Source of the DNA: Branchiostoma floridae
Lineage: Eukaryota; Chordata; Leptocardii; Amphioxiformes; Branchiostomatidae
Length of the DNA: 64,000 nt
Assembly: GCF_000003815.2 (NCBI RefSeq)
Contig: NC_049984.1
Coordinates: forward strand, 22,640,385-22,704,384
Direction: 5' to 3'
In this document: positions 51,910 through 63,470 of the stretch, piece after piece
How the letters are laid out: each line of letters begins with the position of its first letter
How positions within the stretch are numbered: the first letter of the stretch is position 1
Translations under genes and position numbers: made by a program
Notes under the pieces: generated by a model
Told to the model about the DNA's origin: nothing
What the model saw: the letters and a program-made list of their open reading frames with translations, nothing else
Database searches by the model: none

Positions 51910-54410
51910 ACATTCTAAGACACCGTGCGGATGTTTGTTGCCATTGTTTAGAATTAATTGTTAAGTTTTATAATTATATATCAAGGACATTTGATACTTA
52001 AGAAATAATTCTAACACTGTTTCAACTTTATAAATATTTCCCTGGTCCTGTAAAACTTTGGAAATATTCATGGTGTGGAATTGGATACTTCTAATGGTTT
52101 CTAAATAATGATAACAGCATTCTACCATTATTTACCATTTTCTACCATTTTTTGTAAATGGTTCAGTGGGCTGGGAAGATAGCAATTCACACATCCTTGC
52201 AAAGTATGGTTGGGTGCCATGCAACAATGGCCCAACACAAAGGATCCACCAGTACCCAGCAGTGAAATCTAAAAAATATACAGATGCAACAATAGGGCTT
52301 TCTTTTATGGGGGCAATAAACTAATTTTACCATTTGGCAAGGTTTACAAATATTTGTAAATATTTGTAAATGTGAAATAATAACACAGATGTTTCACAAT
52401 TATTCTAAATAAAGATATTTTTGTACAGTTACTTTCAAAATGTTTCAAAAATATTCAAAGGAATTCAAATACATGAGTATTTTCTTAGTCAATTTTTTGA
52501 AAAAAATTTAACTGTTGTGGCTCAGATATTCTTTTACTCAAAATAATTCAGATTAATTACAAATATCACCTAAAAAAACCCTCATGGTGACTTGGAATCG
52601 ACTCTATGATTATTATCATTGTTCTGATTGTTGTGATTGTTGTGATTGTTATGATTGTTATGATTGTTATGATTATTATGATTGTTGTGATTATTGAGAT
52701 TATTATGATTATTATGATTGTTGTGATTATTGAGATTATTGAGATTATTTTGATTATTATGATTATTATGATTATTATGATCGTCCCGGTGAGCATCATT
52801 ATTATCGGCAATGTGACTGATGTTGCAGCGTCCGTTGATACAGGGTACAACAAAATAGGTTTTCGCGGAACACAAGACACCGAACGAACAAAGAAAAGCA
52901 GAATGCATTGTTATCTGGCATGTCCTAATGTGTGCACAACAATTCGACAGGGGCCATAAAACAATCGTCTGCCTGAGATAGATCGGCGGTTGTACCGAGC
53001 ACTATTTGGAAACCAGGCGTGCCCCGCCCACCGTGACCCAGGAAGTACTTCTTGAACCCGGAAGTGTATGTTTGTACTATTTGTGCAGAGATTCTGGCGG
53101 GGAGTTTGATGCAAACATCGCGCTAGAAACGCTTCAAAACACCCGGTTAGGGTACGTTCGGTTCTTTTCAGTTTCACTAGGCTTTAATTTATTATAGCTA
53201 GGCATATACTTTTGATAAATTTGATTATTTAGATGTATTTTTATGGCGTAAAGGCCGTATACATCCAGATATTTTCGTCGTGTTGTCATAATTTTTTTTT
53301 AGAGCGCAGCTGCAGTGTTACACAACATTGGGTCTTGATAAATATGTACAAAAATCTGCGAAGTATTTGTGTAAAACTTCGCATTGGAGAAACAAAATTG
53401 ACGAAAAACACAACTTGTAAATCCCGTTTTGGTAAGCTAAATATATTTATATGGTCATATTTTTGCTCTGTCCTGATTGATACGATTTTACATAAATTAG
53501 GTCCTACCAGGATATTGGAGCTCGAAGGGGTTATGTAAAAATTATACATAACGAAATTCTATCCAAAAACTGCTATAATGAGCATTGGCGTCTTAACCTG
53601 ACTTGTGTGTGTTAATTATTTTACAACAATCACATTCCCAGCCAGATAATGCTTGATTATATTAGTATTAGTAATATGTGTTTTTTTCAGGTCTTATATT
53701 TATAAACAATTTGTTTAAACCTTTGCAATTGCTCTAAACATAGCTGCATTATAAATGCATGTGTAAGTAACGTTACACACAGAGTTGTTATGTTTGTGCC
53801 AGCATTGAAATATCTTATGTAACATCATACATGAATGTTTTTTTTTGGTCAACAAATGACTCTCACTTCACGTAAAGTAATAGCTCCACTGTAATGGGAC
53901 CTAGGGAAAGATGGCCACCATATTAGCACTGTAATAATGTGATCAAATACGAGCGTTTGCAATGATGTCACAGTGACACAGTGGTAGGGAAAAGGCAATT
54001 GTGTTTGGCAAAAGATTGATTTACATATTACCCAGTAATTTGGTCTGCTAATATTTTCATCAATTTTTAACCAATCTACTGACATCCTGGTAGGCACCAG
54101 CCGTTGAATACCCCGGATAGAAACAACAACAGCGATCGCTTGTATGGGGAAAGAGGCTACAGTCCAGGATTGTCTCCAACTTTAAACTCATCGTTTGGGT
54201 GCCCTTGTTGTCAGTTTTTGAGTTAAATCTGTCAAAATTTCAAATGTAATGTTACAAAAATACACTTTCATCAGTTACAAAACTTGCATGTGATGAAGTT
54301 CAGATATTTTGGATGGATGGGGGAACAAGCAAAATTCCAATCTTGGAGGGAGGGACAGTTCTTGGAGACAGCCCAGCTTCAATCACAATCTTAAATAACA
54401 ATTGATTGCA
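51910..54410. other. Intergenic DNA between the CARD and CUEDC2 genes
   Basis: AT-rich sequence with a second ATGATTATT/TGATTGTTG microsatellite at about 52605-52785. No gene seen. Promoters of the two divergent genes probably lie at its edges, but no TATA box or clear motif could be assigned. Confidence 0.5.
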
Positions 54411-54413
54411 CAG

Positions 54414-54683
54414 GGGTCTGCCTAAACACCACAAACGACCACAAACAACCACAAATCCAACATCCAACATGGCGATCCAACATGGCGGCCAAGAATTGCT
54501 TTGATCTTGAAACCAGCGGACTAACTCAAAGTAACTGGTGAATACATAAATTAAGAGTTGCTACATTTTTTTTAAATTCATAAATGTATAAACAATGTCT
54601 CCAGAGCGTCACAAAAGGTTGTTGCCCCATATACCCTGCATGTTACAGTCGTTTGTGGTCGTTTGTGGTGTTTAGGCAGACCA
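54414..54683. mobile_element. Inverted-repeat element with GGTCTGCCTAAACACC ends
   Basis: GGTCTGCCTAAACACCACAA mirrors TTGTGGTGTTTAGGCAGACC, with further CGACCACAAAC repeats inside. The flanks ATTGCACAG and ATTGCATAG match at 8 of 9 bases, suggesting an 8-9-bp target duplication. Confidence 0.8.
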
Positions 54684-54816
54684 ATTGCATAGAAGAACAG
54701 CAGCATATGTAACTGTGTGCTACAACATGTTTACACACTGCAGCTCTTAGCTCTGGCAGGAGCCATTATGTCCATGCAGTTCCTTTTGTGTCACTGATAA
54801 ACCTTATCATTGGTTA

Positions 54817-55381
54817 CTGTAAATGCATTTAATTTTGCGGGGATTTAATTTCGCGGTAGCGGCAAAATGGACATTTCGCGGTGGATTTAATTTCGCGGTA
54901 GCGCCATCCCATCACGAACTGCCGTGTAAAACCCGGCGCCTCTACAAACCGCCAGTCGGAAAACACTTGCTGGTTACCCGGTAAGGGTCCTATACAGACG
55001 GATAGAACAGTTTCCATGCTTTTGACTTGTTCTTGCGCGAGCCACTGTTACTGATCTAATCATATCTACCCTCTCAATACGTAATAGTATACAGTAGTAC
55101 GACCTTTGTATCATGGTGAACATACTGTACAGTACTGTAATACAGTTGGTCGTATGAAAAAATTACATGTGTGTCTTCAGTCAAGACTTCACCGTAGTAA
55201 GTATGTCAAACATTTCATTATACAGTGACAAAGACAGTAGTAGTATGTACATGGAGCGGAAAAGGGGCACCTTAGGCGGCGCCAGCAGACGAAATATTCG
55301 CGGTGGATTTAATTTTGCGGTGAAGCGGCCGCCGCGAAAACCGCGAATATTAATCCACCGCGAATATTTCTGCATTTACAG
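54817..55381. mobile_element. Tc1/mariner-like MITE with GCGGT words (copy 2), at the CUEDC2 start
   Basis: The ends CTGTAAATGCATTTAA and TGCATTTACAG are flanked by TA. Same family as 12523-12737 but with a longer middle. It ends 75 bases before the CUEDC2 ATG. Confidence 0.85.
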
Positions 55382-55456
55382 TAGTTCACAGTTTCTCCCA
55401 GAGTGGAGGAGACAACCCCTGCAGTGTGCTCAAAGCTGTAAACCTTTATAAAGAAG

Positions 55457-55530
55457 ATGTCAGGCCAGGACCTGGTGAGGCAGGAGCTCACCAACTTCAT
55501 GCAGACACATCTGGGGGGAGGCAGTCTGGA
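55457..55530 (+). CDS. CUEDC2: CUEDC2 exon 1
   Basis: [20 protein letters not shown] ends in phase 2 at gtaagt. The QTHL motif matches the vertebrate N-terminus. Confidence 0.88.
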
Positions 55531-58500
55531 GTAAGTACCGGAAGTTACGTTGATGTAGGTTAGACATCCAGGTAATAAGATACACCAAAAAGTAGTTACT
55601 CAAGCAACTGGATATGGTTTTGGAAACGGTCAGACGTTTCGGATAGAATCCACTATCCTTTGTCAGTGACACTGAAGAGTACCGAAAGTTGTTTAATCTT
55701 TCCGTCGCGTGTAAGGTCGTAAGTTTAGCAGTGACTTCTGAATGCTAACTCTAACCCTGTGGCCTTGAACCAGCTGTCAGCCGATGAGAGAAGCAGCTTT
55801 ACCTAAAGAAAACATTACGGCAATTCACTGATTGGCTGACAGCTGGTTAGATGCCATGGCCACAATAGTGGAAACCCCAGCCCAGTTGAGCATAGCTTCC
55901 ACAAGGTGCACTGGCCATGAACGAGGCTCTGGGAATGCTTAACACTGTAAAGTGTAACAGACATTTTGTCTTTCATTGTGTTACTACATGTACTAGGGCT
56001 GTGTGCCTAATACCAGCACCTGTACCTGTAATTTGTTGTTAAGGTACAGGTCCAGACCTAAACATCTAGTGTACCAGTACCTGTATCTGAACAAACTAAA
56101 GCACTAGACTAATGGACACCAGTTTTTAAGACTGACAAAGATAAGTAAATCTCAAATCATCCCTGACGATTGTGTTGACATTGAAGTTCAAAATGAGGAA
56201 AACTTGCAAAACTTCTTTTGAGATTGAATCTGAGATTCAAATATGTAAATTCTCATACAAAAGATGACAATTTATCATTAAAAAGACAGTTGGTTACATG
56301 TATACAAATATACATACATATAATTGATCAAACTTGTTTTGGTACAGGTATACGACTTACATGATATTTCTTTACTCGGTATATATTTCTTTAGGTATTT
56401 CTTTCAGTACTGTATTAATAGTTTCAAATCGCAATCTCTGACATACTGGAAAAGTAAGTGATATACACCATGTACATTCTTCTCACAGTGAACAAATGTT
56501 TCCTCTCTTGAGTAGCTGTGTAGATGAGATTGTGCTGCAGTACATGACTGGAGTGCTAGAGGACCTCGGGACACCAGACTCCTCAGAGGATAGCTTTGAT
56601 GTGGACCAGTTTGTAGAGATGATGGAGGCCTACCAACCAGGGTTTGGGCAAATCGACAGTGTCCAAGTGTGCGAGTGGATGTTCAACTTGGCTGGAAAGC
56701 TGGCACAGGCAAGGGAAAAGGGTAAGATGCTCGAAAAATGTCTTCCTCTTAAAATCTGCTCTTAAAAATAGTTTGGAATCTTAAAACATGTTGGTCTGTA
56801 CCCTTTTAATCACATTACCATGTTTCTTTTCACAGAAAATACTCCACCACCATCTAGAAGTCTACTGATGTTCAACAAAGCCTTTGAAAACAAAACTGTC
56901 AACAAAAAGACCAGAGGCGGCCCAGGATAACACAAGGCTAGAGAAGGAAAGAAGCAGTCAAAATCAGGTGGATGTTTGGAATTTATTTCTTTATTGATGA
57001 TAAATCATACAATCTCTGTTCTGAAAATTTGTCACTTACTCATCACTAACTCAATTCCTTGGCAAATGATGCTTTAAAACAAGCATTACTGCAATTTTCA
57101 ATACAGTTTAAACGTCTTGTACTTGAAACCCATGATTTTTTATTCGAAGGATTTTAGCAGAAGCTACAATAGAACTGACTGTAGTAAGGTAAAGGAAGGT
57201 GTTTTCAAGCAGGTAGACATAGTCACATACCAACTACTACAGTCAAACCTGTATTAGGGGCCACCTCTACAGAGGGGCCACCTGTCCATAGTGGCCACTT
57301 TTTGTCGGTCCCTTGGGTATTTTATCTACAAGTTGCCACCTCTATACAGAGGCCACCTGTCTATAGTGGCCAAATTTGTCCGATCCCTTGAGTGGCCGCT
57401 ATAGACAGGTTTGACTGTACATGCATGATCATGATACCACCTTTAAAAAGAACAAGAAATATTGTCATGCCATTAAGTACCAAGACCATCAACCATGCCA
57501 TCAAGTACCAAGGGATTGATGTACTAGAAGAAAAGTAGTATTTCCCTAATTATGGAACTTGTTGACATGAAGAAAAGTAGAGACAACCTCACTAGAAAGC
57601 TTTAAACTACAGTCAGATGTGCAAAGGTTATTACTATTAGGTGTGACTAGCCTGGGTACCTTGGTACCATCCAGGTAGTAGTTCACTCCTATGTTCGCTT
57701 CTGATACCCGTCTGGGGAACTGTATATTTAAACCTTTTAGTGGTGACGTCAGTTAATGAAGGAATTGATGAATACTAGTATGAGGAATGGGTTCTACAGC
57801 GCTCGTTCAAACAGGTGTTTCAACAGGGATCAGTTACCCTTTCAAGTTTCTTGTGACTGTTAGGGAGCTGGATCAGAGGGTAGGGATCAATCAGCACAGA
57901 TACAGAAAGTTCTGTCATTGCATTCATATGTGTGAAAGGGCTATTACCTACTGGACTACCACATCCACAGGACAAGCCAGAAGAAGCAGAGGAGGAAGAC
58001 AGAGAGAGTCTAGATGAGTTTGAGGATCAGGTGCGACTCCTGTGTGAGATGTTCCCCTCCTGTGCTAGTCTGGAGGCTAAACACTGCCTGGTGGTCGCTA
58101 ACGGTGACATGGAGCATGCTGTACAACTGGTGATGGAGAGACAACAGTCCGGGGAGTGTATGCAGGTATGGGGTAGGGGGGTAGTGCTGCGTACCTAAAG
58201 CTAAGGGCACAACCCCCCGTACGTGCAAATACTTGCTGTCTATGTGCCAAAATGTGGGCAATCTTTGGGGATTCGTAAGTGGTAAGTACCCCCTCCATAC
58301 AAACTCGTAGGGAATCCGACGGATTTGGGAGCACGCAGACACGCCATAGAACTTTTCATGCAGGCAAAACTTTGTGTGCCATCGGGTTGCGGATTTGCCC
58401 CCTGTACGTGCCAGTAAGGGTGATGCGCCTGCCCTGTACAGCCTGAACATTTTCAAAAATACATGGCGGACGTGGCCTCCCAAAAAAACGTACGGACAAA

Positions 58501-61500
58501 TTGCACGTACGGCAGGTTGTGCCCTTACCTTAGGTAGACGTGGCATCAAGCACCAGTACAGAGGTTAAGGTACCTGTACCTGAACAAAACTCGCTGCCTT
58601 GAATATCTGTGGCTTGTTATTTACATTGTCCTCGGTGTTTATTTGGTCTTGTTTAACTTTAAGGTCGCAGCCCACATTATTTATCCACGACTAAAATAGT
58701 AGTGCAGCCACAAATCTGGAAGCACCTGTAAACACTGCAATGTAAAAGACAGCGGGGGATGAGCTTTGCTATATGGTAGTATAAGGAGTCGACTTTCAGA
58801 TCGTATATATAAGATCATGATGTTTGCCCATTCCCTGTATCAATGCGCGTGACCTTTACAGCTCATGAATGCCTGGGTGAGTCGGCTGCAGTTCCGCATG
58901 ACCCCGCATGACCCTATTTCAAAGAGGTCTTTAAAAATTTCAAAACGTCAACTTTTTCTGGTTTTCAATTATTTTGGAAGGTTATACCCTCGACGTCAAC
59001 ATACTAGTTTGTCATGCTGCACCGTACTATGATTTTATCACCACTTTGTGGTCCTTAACTATAGAAATCCCAATAGGCCAAAAACTGTGTTCTGCTACTT
59101 TAATATTGCATGGGGCCATGAAGTTAAGAGATGAAAAGTATTTTATGGTAACCCTGATGTCCTTCACAATTTTGTTGCAGGCGTACCAACCAGGGAAAAA
59201 GAGACAGGCTCTCAGAAGCCAAGACGAAGGACACCTAAAGAAGGACATTATTGCTAAGTAAGAGGAAACAGTTACTTATGGTTCGTTCTGTGCTATCACA
59301 CTAATTCACAGCTCATACATCCTCCCCCATTATTAAAGCATATTGTTGGCATTTTACCAGTTCTAAAATTTTTATGTTATTCTTTTTCAAGCCTCAACCA
59401 TTTGGTACAGCAAGGAGGTTAAGTGTTCTTTTTAACCTCCTTGGGTACAGTAATGTGTGATTTGATATAAAGAATTAAACTATTCTGCACAATTAAAATT
59501 TGCTTGCTGACAAGCTTTCAGCCGCATATGCCATCTCTCTTCAGCTCTGAATAGGTAGTCGTGTGACCTGGAAGTCAAAGGTCACAAGTCATGTGACACA
59601 AGTGTGTCATAAATGGTTGAAGGTGATTAATGTTGTGTAAGGTTGTTTTTTGTTCACCTTGTAGTGGCTAGGGGCACATAGGATAGCAAGCTTCCTTGCT
59701 GTTTCTGTAGCAGAATAATTTTTTATATTTCTACAGGAAGGGGTTGCTAATCCCCTGTAAATTTGACATGCTCGAGACACCTTCTTGATTACGGGACCCC
59801 CATTTTACATCCCTTCTGAAACACAAATGCAAGACCAACTGAGATTACCTTCCTAGGACTTGAATCAGGGCCTCACAGTTACCAACTAATTGAAACTGGG
59901 AGCTCAACTGTGAGGCTGCTACCAACTGAGCTACAGGGACATCCATACATCAGAGGCATTGTATGTTGAGACTTGTTTGAATATATTGTGTGCTAACAAT
60001 GTGATATGATTATCCTCAGATACTCATATGTAGATGTTGATGATGATATGAGAGAACATCGACCGATAGCACCAAAATCGGTGAGTATCCATCCTAGATT
60101 TTAACCTTCGCCAAGAAGGTTATGTTTTTGGTCGCACTTGTGTGTCTGTCTGACACAATAATAATTCAAGAATGCCAAGATGGATTGTCTTGATACTTGG
60201 TATGTCAATTGTTGTTGATGAGACTCAAAAGAATTAGAGTTTTGGCCCCCTAGCAGCTTGTTATGGTACTGCAGCAGAGCTTCCGGTACTGATATCTTGT
60301 TTAGCATGGTGTAACACATTCAGTTGTTCATTTACTAGAATTAGGGCCCTTTCTAAAGAAACTTTCTAAAATTTGTGGTGTTGTCACTCAGGGCTCAAAA
60401 TACTAGGTGCATGTATTCCATGTTGCACCCGAAATTGGTTCTGTGCACCCATTTTTTTTATGGGTGTACAGGTACACCCACATACTTTTGTAGGTTTACG
60501 TATGTAAAGATATACTAGAAAGGCCGACATTTGCTTGAGAGCAAATGCAGCATATTTCAGCCATCTCCCTCCCCATGCAACAACAGACTATTCCAAAATC
60601 ACCCATGTGCAAGAATCGAACACTTTTGTTTAAAAGTCACTTCCACTAATGACACTTAATGACACCCAAAAATGAATCTTACAAAATTCCTAGTGCAAGA
60701 ATGGACTCTTCCAGTGCACCCCATGTGAATTTGCACAATAGACCAGTCCAGAAATACTCTCACTGAAAACATGGTCAAGGTTGAACTAAGGCCATGTTGA
60801 TTTGATTATATGGATGACATCCTCCGGGAACTCCAAAACTGATGCGAGCGAGCGAATAAAAAAAAAGTTTGGCCAAAAAAAAAGTTGCCTTCAGTATGAA
60901 ATCAAAGTGGCCAGGAAGGTTGAACATAGGACTAAACACACATAGTATGGTATACCATGATCCTCTGGACCTGAATTTTCTGTACTGGTACCTCCCCCAA
61001 CTAACAATAGATTTTTTTCTTTCCGTCCTTTCACATCTTATTCTTTGACTTTAGATTCATTTTGGCATTCTATATATGGCATTAGTTATCTGTTTTCTGA
61101 TACTTTTTTTCCATCTACGGAATATTTGTGCTCATTTTACGGCTGCCTTGCACAATTTATTGTGTGGTCGAAAACTTTTTTTTTGGAAATGGCCGAAAAT
61201 TGGTGCGAGCGCGGATGTCATCCATATAATCAAATCAACGTGGCCTAAGCAAAAAAGGCATGAAAAGGTAAAATAGACCAGTCCAAAAACACTTCCACTA
61301 AAAATGGAATATTGAATTATCACCTTTCTAAAACTAAATTTGAAAACATCCCCATGCAAGAATGGACTCTTTTTGCGATGCCCCTATGTAAAGTGGTGCA
61401 GTCCAAAAATACATCCGCTAAAATTGGACTTGGACGTAATCACCAAAAGTCCCAAAAATGGATTTCAAAAATCCCCCCATGTAAGGATCGACTCTTCCAG

Positions 61501-63038
61501 CACAACCTATGTAAAATTGCAAAGTTGACCAGTCAAAAAATAACCACACTGAAACACTTTGACATATCAAATCACCAAAGTCCATAAACAAATTTTAAAA
61601 AAAATGCCCCCCTCCATGCAAGAATGGACTCTTCCAGTACCCCATGTAAAATTGCAAAATAGTCCAGTTCAAAAATACTCCCATTGAGAGACATTATATA
61701 ATCAACAGTCCAAAGATGAATTTAAAACAAAATGTACCCCCTCCGTGCCAGAATGGACTCATCCAGATAACACCGGGCTCACTGATTGGCTGCCAATCCC
61801 CTTCGGGATGTTGACTCAGGCTACGTGATTGGTTGCCTCTTTAATCAAGTTACTAGTATATATAGACATGTGCACATGCTGTCTTCAGGTGGGAGAGGTC
61901 AACGACCTTGAGGACCTTGAGGTCGTTGACCCTCTGGCCAGTGGAGAATTACTAAAAAAGTACCCAAATATATCATTTTGAAGTGGTTTATGCCAGAAAT
62001 TATACATGGGTCATTTGAATGAATATCTAGTGCACCTATTTACCAAAATGTAGGTCATTTGGTTACAAGACCAGAGAACAGGAGCCAAAAGCGTACGTTT
62101 TTGGTCAAACAATGGCCAAAAAATTCCAAAATTAAGCATTTTGTTGTACCGTATGCCAAAGGTGTCAATGAATTCATGTGCGCATATGTAGACGGCACTC
62201 CTATACAAAATTTCAGGTCATTTGGTTGTAAAATGGGGGTATACGAGCCAAAAAATGTCATTTCTGGGGCAAAAAATGCCAAAAATGCCAAAATTAAGCA
62301 TTTTGCTGTACCGTATGCCAAAATTGTTTTTGGAATTTTGTGGGCATATGATCAAGGCACCTCTGTACCAAATTTCAGGTCATTCGGCTGTAACACCAGG
62401 GAACAGGGGGGCAAAATGTACATAAAAATTGCAAAAAACATGAATAAAATCATTTTAAAGGAAGATATGAAAAAAATGAGAAAACAGCACCTGAGTATTG
62501 ACCCACTCTACCCTTGTGCCAAATTTCAAGTAATTCGGTCCAGGAACGACGGAGTTGAATCGATTTGAAGATTTGACAGGAGAAAGAAAGAAACATTACG
62601 AATACAATATATTTCACCATACCTATGGTATGGCTGAAATATAAAAAGTATATCAAAATGTTGGAAAGATGATAAAATGTCTGTCATAGTTCTTGTTTAA
62701 GAAGTAGAAGTTGGAATTTGGGTTCATCGAAATTTTCGACTCTTTAAAACTGTGTGTATCTGTGGCGCACCCCAAAAATTTCTTGGTGCACCCAATTTTT
62801 TAGGTTGGGTAAACGAGTGAACCTAATGCCAAAAGTAAATTTCTAGCCCTGTTACTATTGTTGCAAACAATTTCTTCTCATTCTTCTGTAGGAACCCAAA
62901 AAGCTTGTACGCTACCTAAACAGCGAGGTAGTGAGTAAGAAGGGGGAACGCTACACCGAGGTCAAGTCTGCCGAGACCGAGGACATGAAGAAGACTTACG
63001 TCAACCTGAAACCTGCGAGAAAGTACCGCTTTCACTGA
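55457..63038 (+). CDS. CUEDC2: CUE domain-containing protein 2 orthologue, seven exons
   Basis: Exons: 55457-55530, 56489-56721, 56836-56967, 57971-58165, 59181-59257, 60020-60080, 62892-63038. The product is about 305 residues; vertebrate CUEDC2 is about 287. The N-terminus has QTHL and GVLEDLG...[10 protein letters not shown] as in vertebrates. A CUE (ubiquitin-binding) domain in exon 4 has [20 protein letters not shown] and [11 protein letters not shown]. The C-terminus ends [13 protein letters not shown], essentially the vertebrate ending. In vertebrates CUEDC2 binds ubiquitinated or signalling partners and restrains IKK/NF-kB activity. Exon 3 needs a 1-nt frame correction between two well-supported halves. 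Start: the first ATG, whose product aligns with the family N-terminus. Confidence 0.93.
55560..55670. repeat. AGCAACTGGATATG...TTGGAAA dispersed repeat
   Basis: CAAGCAACTGGATATGGTTT followed by TGGAAACGGTCAGACGTTTC resembles 63690-63780, and a fragment near 6225-6260. It is a dispersed element of unknown class. Confidence 0.55.
56489..56721 (+). CDS. CUEDC2: CUEDC2 exon 2
   Basis: The acceptor is tctcacag and the donor gtaaga. It encodes [20 protein letters not shown] and [12 protein letters not shown], the conserved N-terminal module. It is phase 2 to phase 1. Confidence 0.93.
56836..56967 (+). CDS. CUEDC2: CUEDC2 exon 3, apparent 1-nt frameshift
   Basis: From the acceptor the frame reads [20 protein letters not shown] and hits TAA near 56930. 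The frame one base later reads [20 protein letters not shown] and ends in phase 0 at 56967, as the next exon requires, and resembles the vertebrate QRPEMLKEETRSS segment. The switch falls in the A-rich run around 56885-56905. The donor (gtggat) is weak. Confidence 0.7.
57240..57417. mobile_element. MITE with CAGTCAAACCTGT ends, TA TSD (copy 2)
   Basis: CAGTCAAACCTGTATTAGGG mirrors ATAGACAGGTTTGACTG, with TA on both sides. Inside are repeated GGCCACCT/AGTGGCC words. It lies in CUEDC2 intron 3. Confidence 0.88.
57646..57835. mobile_element. AGCCTGGGTACC element (copy 2, truncated)
   Basis: It matches the left part of 16241-16676 (TAGTTC.CTCCTATGTTCGCT, GTGGTGACGTCAGTTAATGA). The right end was not found. 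Confidence 0.7.
57971..58165 (+). CDS. CUEDC2: CUEDC2 exon 4, CUE domain
   Basis: Phase 0 to phase 0, 65 codons. It encodes the three-helix CUE domain: [20 protein letters not shown], then [16 protein letters not shown]. The MFP motif that contacts ubiquitin in CUE domains is present. Confidence 0.92.
59181..59257 (+). CDS. CUEDC2: CUEDC2 exon 5
   Basis: [20 protein letters not shown], phase 0 to phase 2, between tttgttgcag and gtaaga. Confidence 0.85.
59765..59948 (-). mobile_element. tRNA-derived SINE (copy 2)
   Basis: The minus-strand head is ATGTCCCTGTAGCTCAGTTG with B box GATTCAAGTCCTAGG. It is homologous to 14220-14392. It lies in CUEDC2 intron 5. Confidence 0.75.
60020..60080 (+). 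CDS. CUEDC2: CUEDC2 exon 6
   Basis: [20 protein letters not shown], phase 2 to phase 0. The family has KYMMVD...HRPMAPK at this position. Confidence 0.9.
60787..61248. repeat. GGCCA foldback element (copy 3, best preserved)
   Basis: GGCCATGTTGATTTGATTAT...GGATGACATCC at the left mirrors GGATGTCATCC...AATCAAATCAACGTGGCC at the right. About 460 bp, inserted into the large CAGGG element. Related copies lie at 6776-7155 and 45430-45777. Confidence 0.85.
62053..62400. repeat. 163-bp period tandem repeat
   Basis: GGTCATTTGGTTAC at 62053, GGTCATTTGGTTGT at 62217 and GGTCATTCGGCTGT at 62379 start similar units containing TTTTG(T/C)TGTACCGTATGCC. This gives a spurious 169-codon open frame. Confidence 0.75.
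62892..63038 (+). CDS. CUEDC2: CUEDC2 exon 7, conserved C-terminus
   Basis: [20 protein letters not shown] leads to [13 protein letters not shown] and TGA. It is nearly identical in pattern to the vertebrate C-terminus. Confidence 0.95.
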   Translation, partial: EPKKLVRYLNSEVVSKKGERYTEVKSAETEDMKKTYVNLKPARKYRFH

Positions 63039-63120
63039 TATGGGTTACTTCAGATGGTGTTCTGATAGTTAGTAACAATCTATGGAAAGTTGGTGAAAGG
63101 AAACCAGGATAATATGCTTC

Positions 63121-63470
63121 AGGGTTGTAGCCAGCCTGAAGTCATTTTTCGTCTCCCCAACTGTGAATCCCATCTCGAAGGTGCGACAATCCTAGGAGGT
63201 CCAGGGGCATGCTTCTCCAGAAAATTTTGGAATCTAGACCCTCTAAAATGCTATTTCCTGCATTTTGAGGTGTAAATTTTGCTGGTAGACTAAGCTGTTC
63301 AACGGCATCTGTTTTGGTAAAAAAATTACACAAAGGAGACCGTTTTTTTATATGTTTACATTATCAATTTTTGTCTGTCACAGAGCAATTGGAATGGGCA
63401 AATTTTTTTTTCATCCCCAGCTGCAAAATTCTGTCAAAGGACTGAAGGACAGGCACTGGCTACAACCCTG
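63121..63470. mobile_element. hAT-like MITE in the CUEDC2 3-prime UTR
   Basis: The ends are CAGGGTTGTAGCCAG and CTGGCTACAACCCTG. The flanks ATATGCTT and CTGTGCTT match at 6 of 8 bases. The end sequence matches the group at 4855, 15652 and 21046. It lies 82 bases after the stop codon. Confidence 0.8.

Larger units (their letters stand above)
60389..62851. mobile_element. Large CAGGG...CCCTG element, 2.46 kb (copy 5)
   Basis: The ends CAGGGCTCAAAATACT and AATTTCTAGCCCTG match the small elements. The flanks TCACT and TTACT differ at one base. The outer parts repeat TGCACCC as in copy 4. Inside lie degenerate repeats (GAATGGACTCTTCCAG, about 100-115 bp period, 60555-61760), a GGCCA foldback (60787-61248), a palindrome at 61897-61931 and a 163-bp period tandem repeat (62053-62395). 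No transposase frame seen. Confidence 0.7.

Noticed and set aside
51707-52960. Asn/His and Ile/Met repeat frames
   Set aside because: They are translations of ATGATTATT microsatellites.
62059-62568. 169-codon frame in CUEDC2 intron 6
   Set aside because: It follows a 163-bp period tandem repeat inside a transposon and shows no domain.
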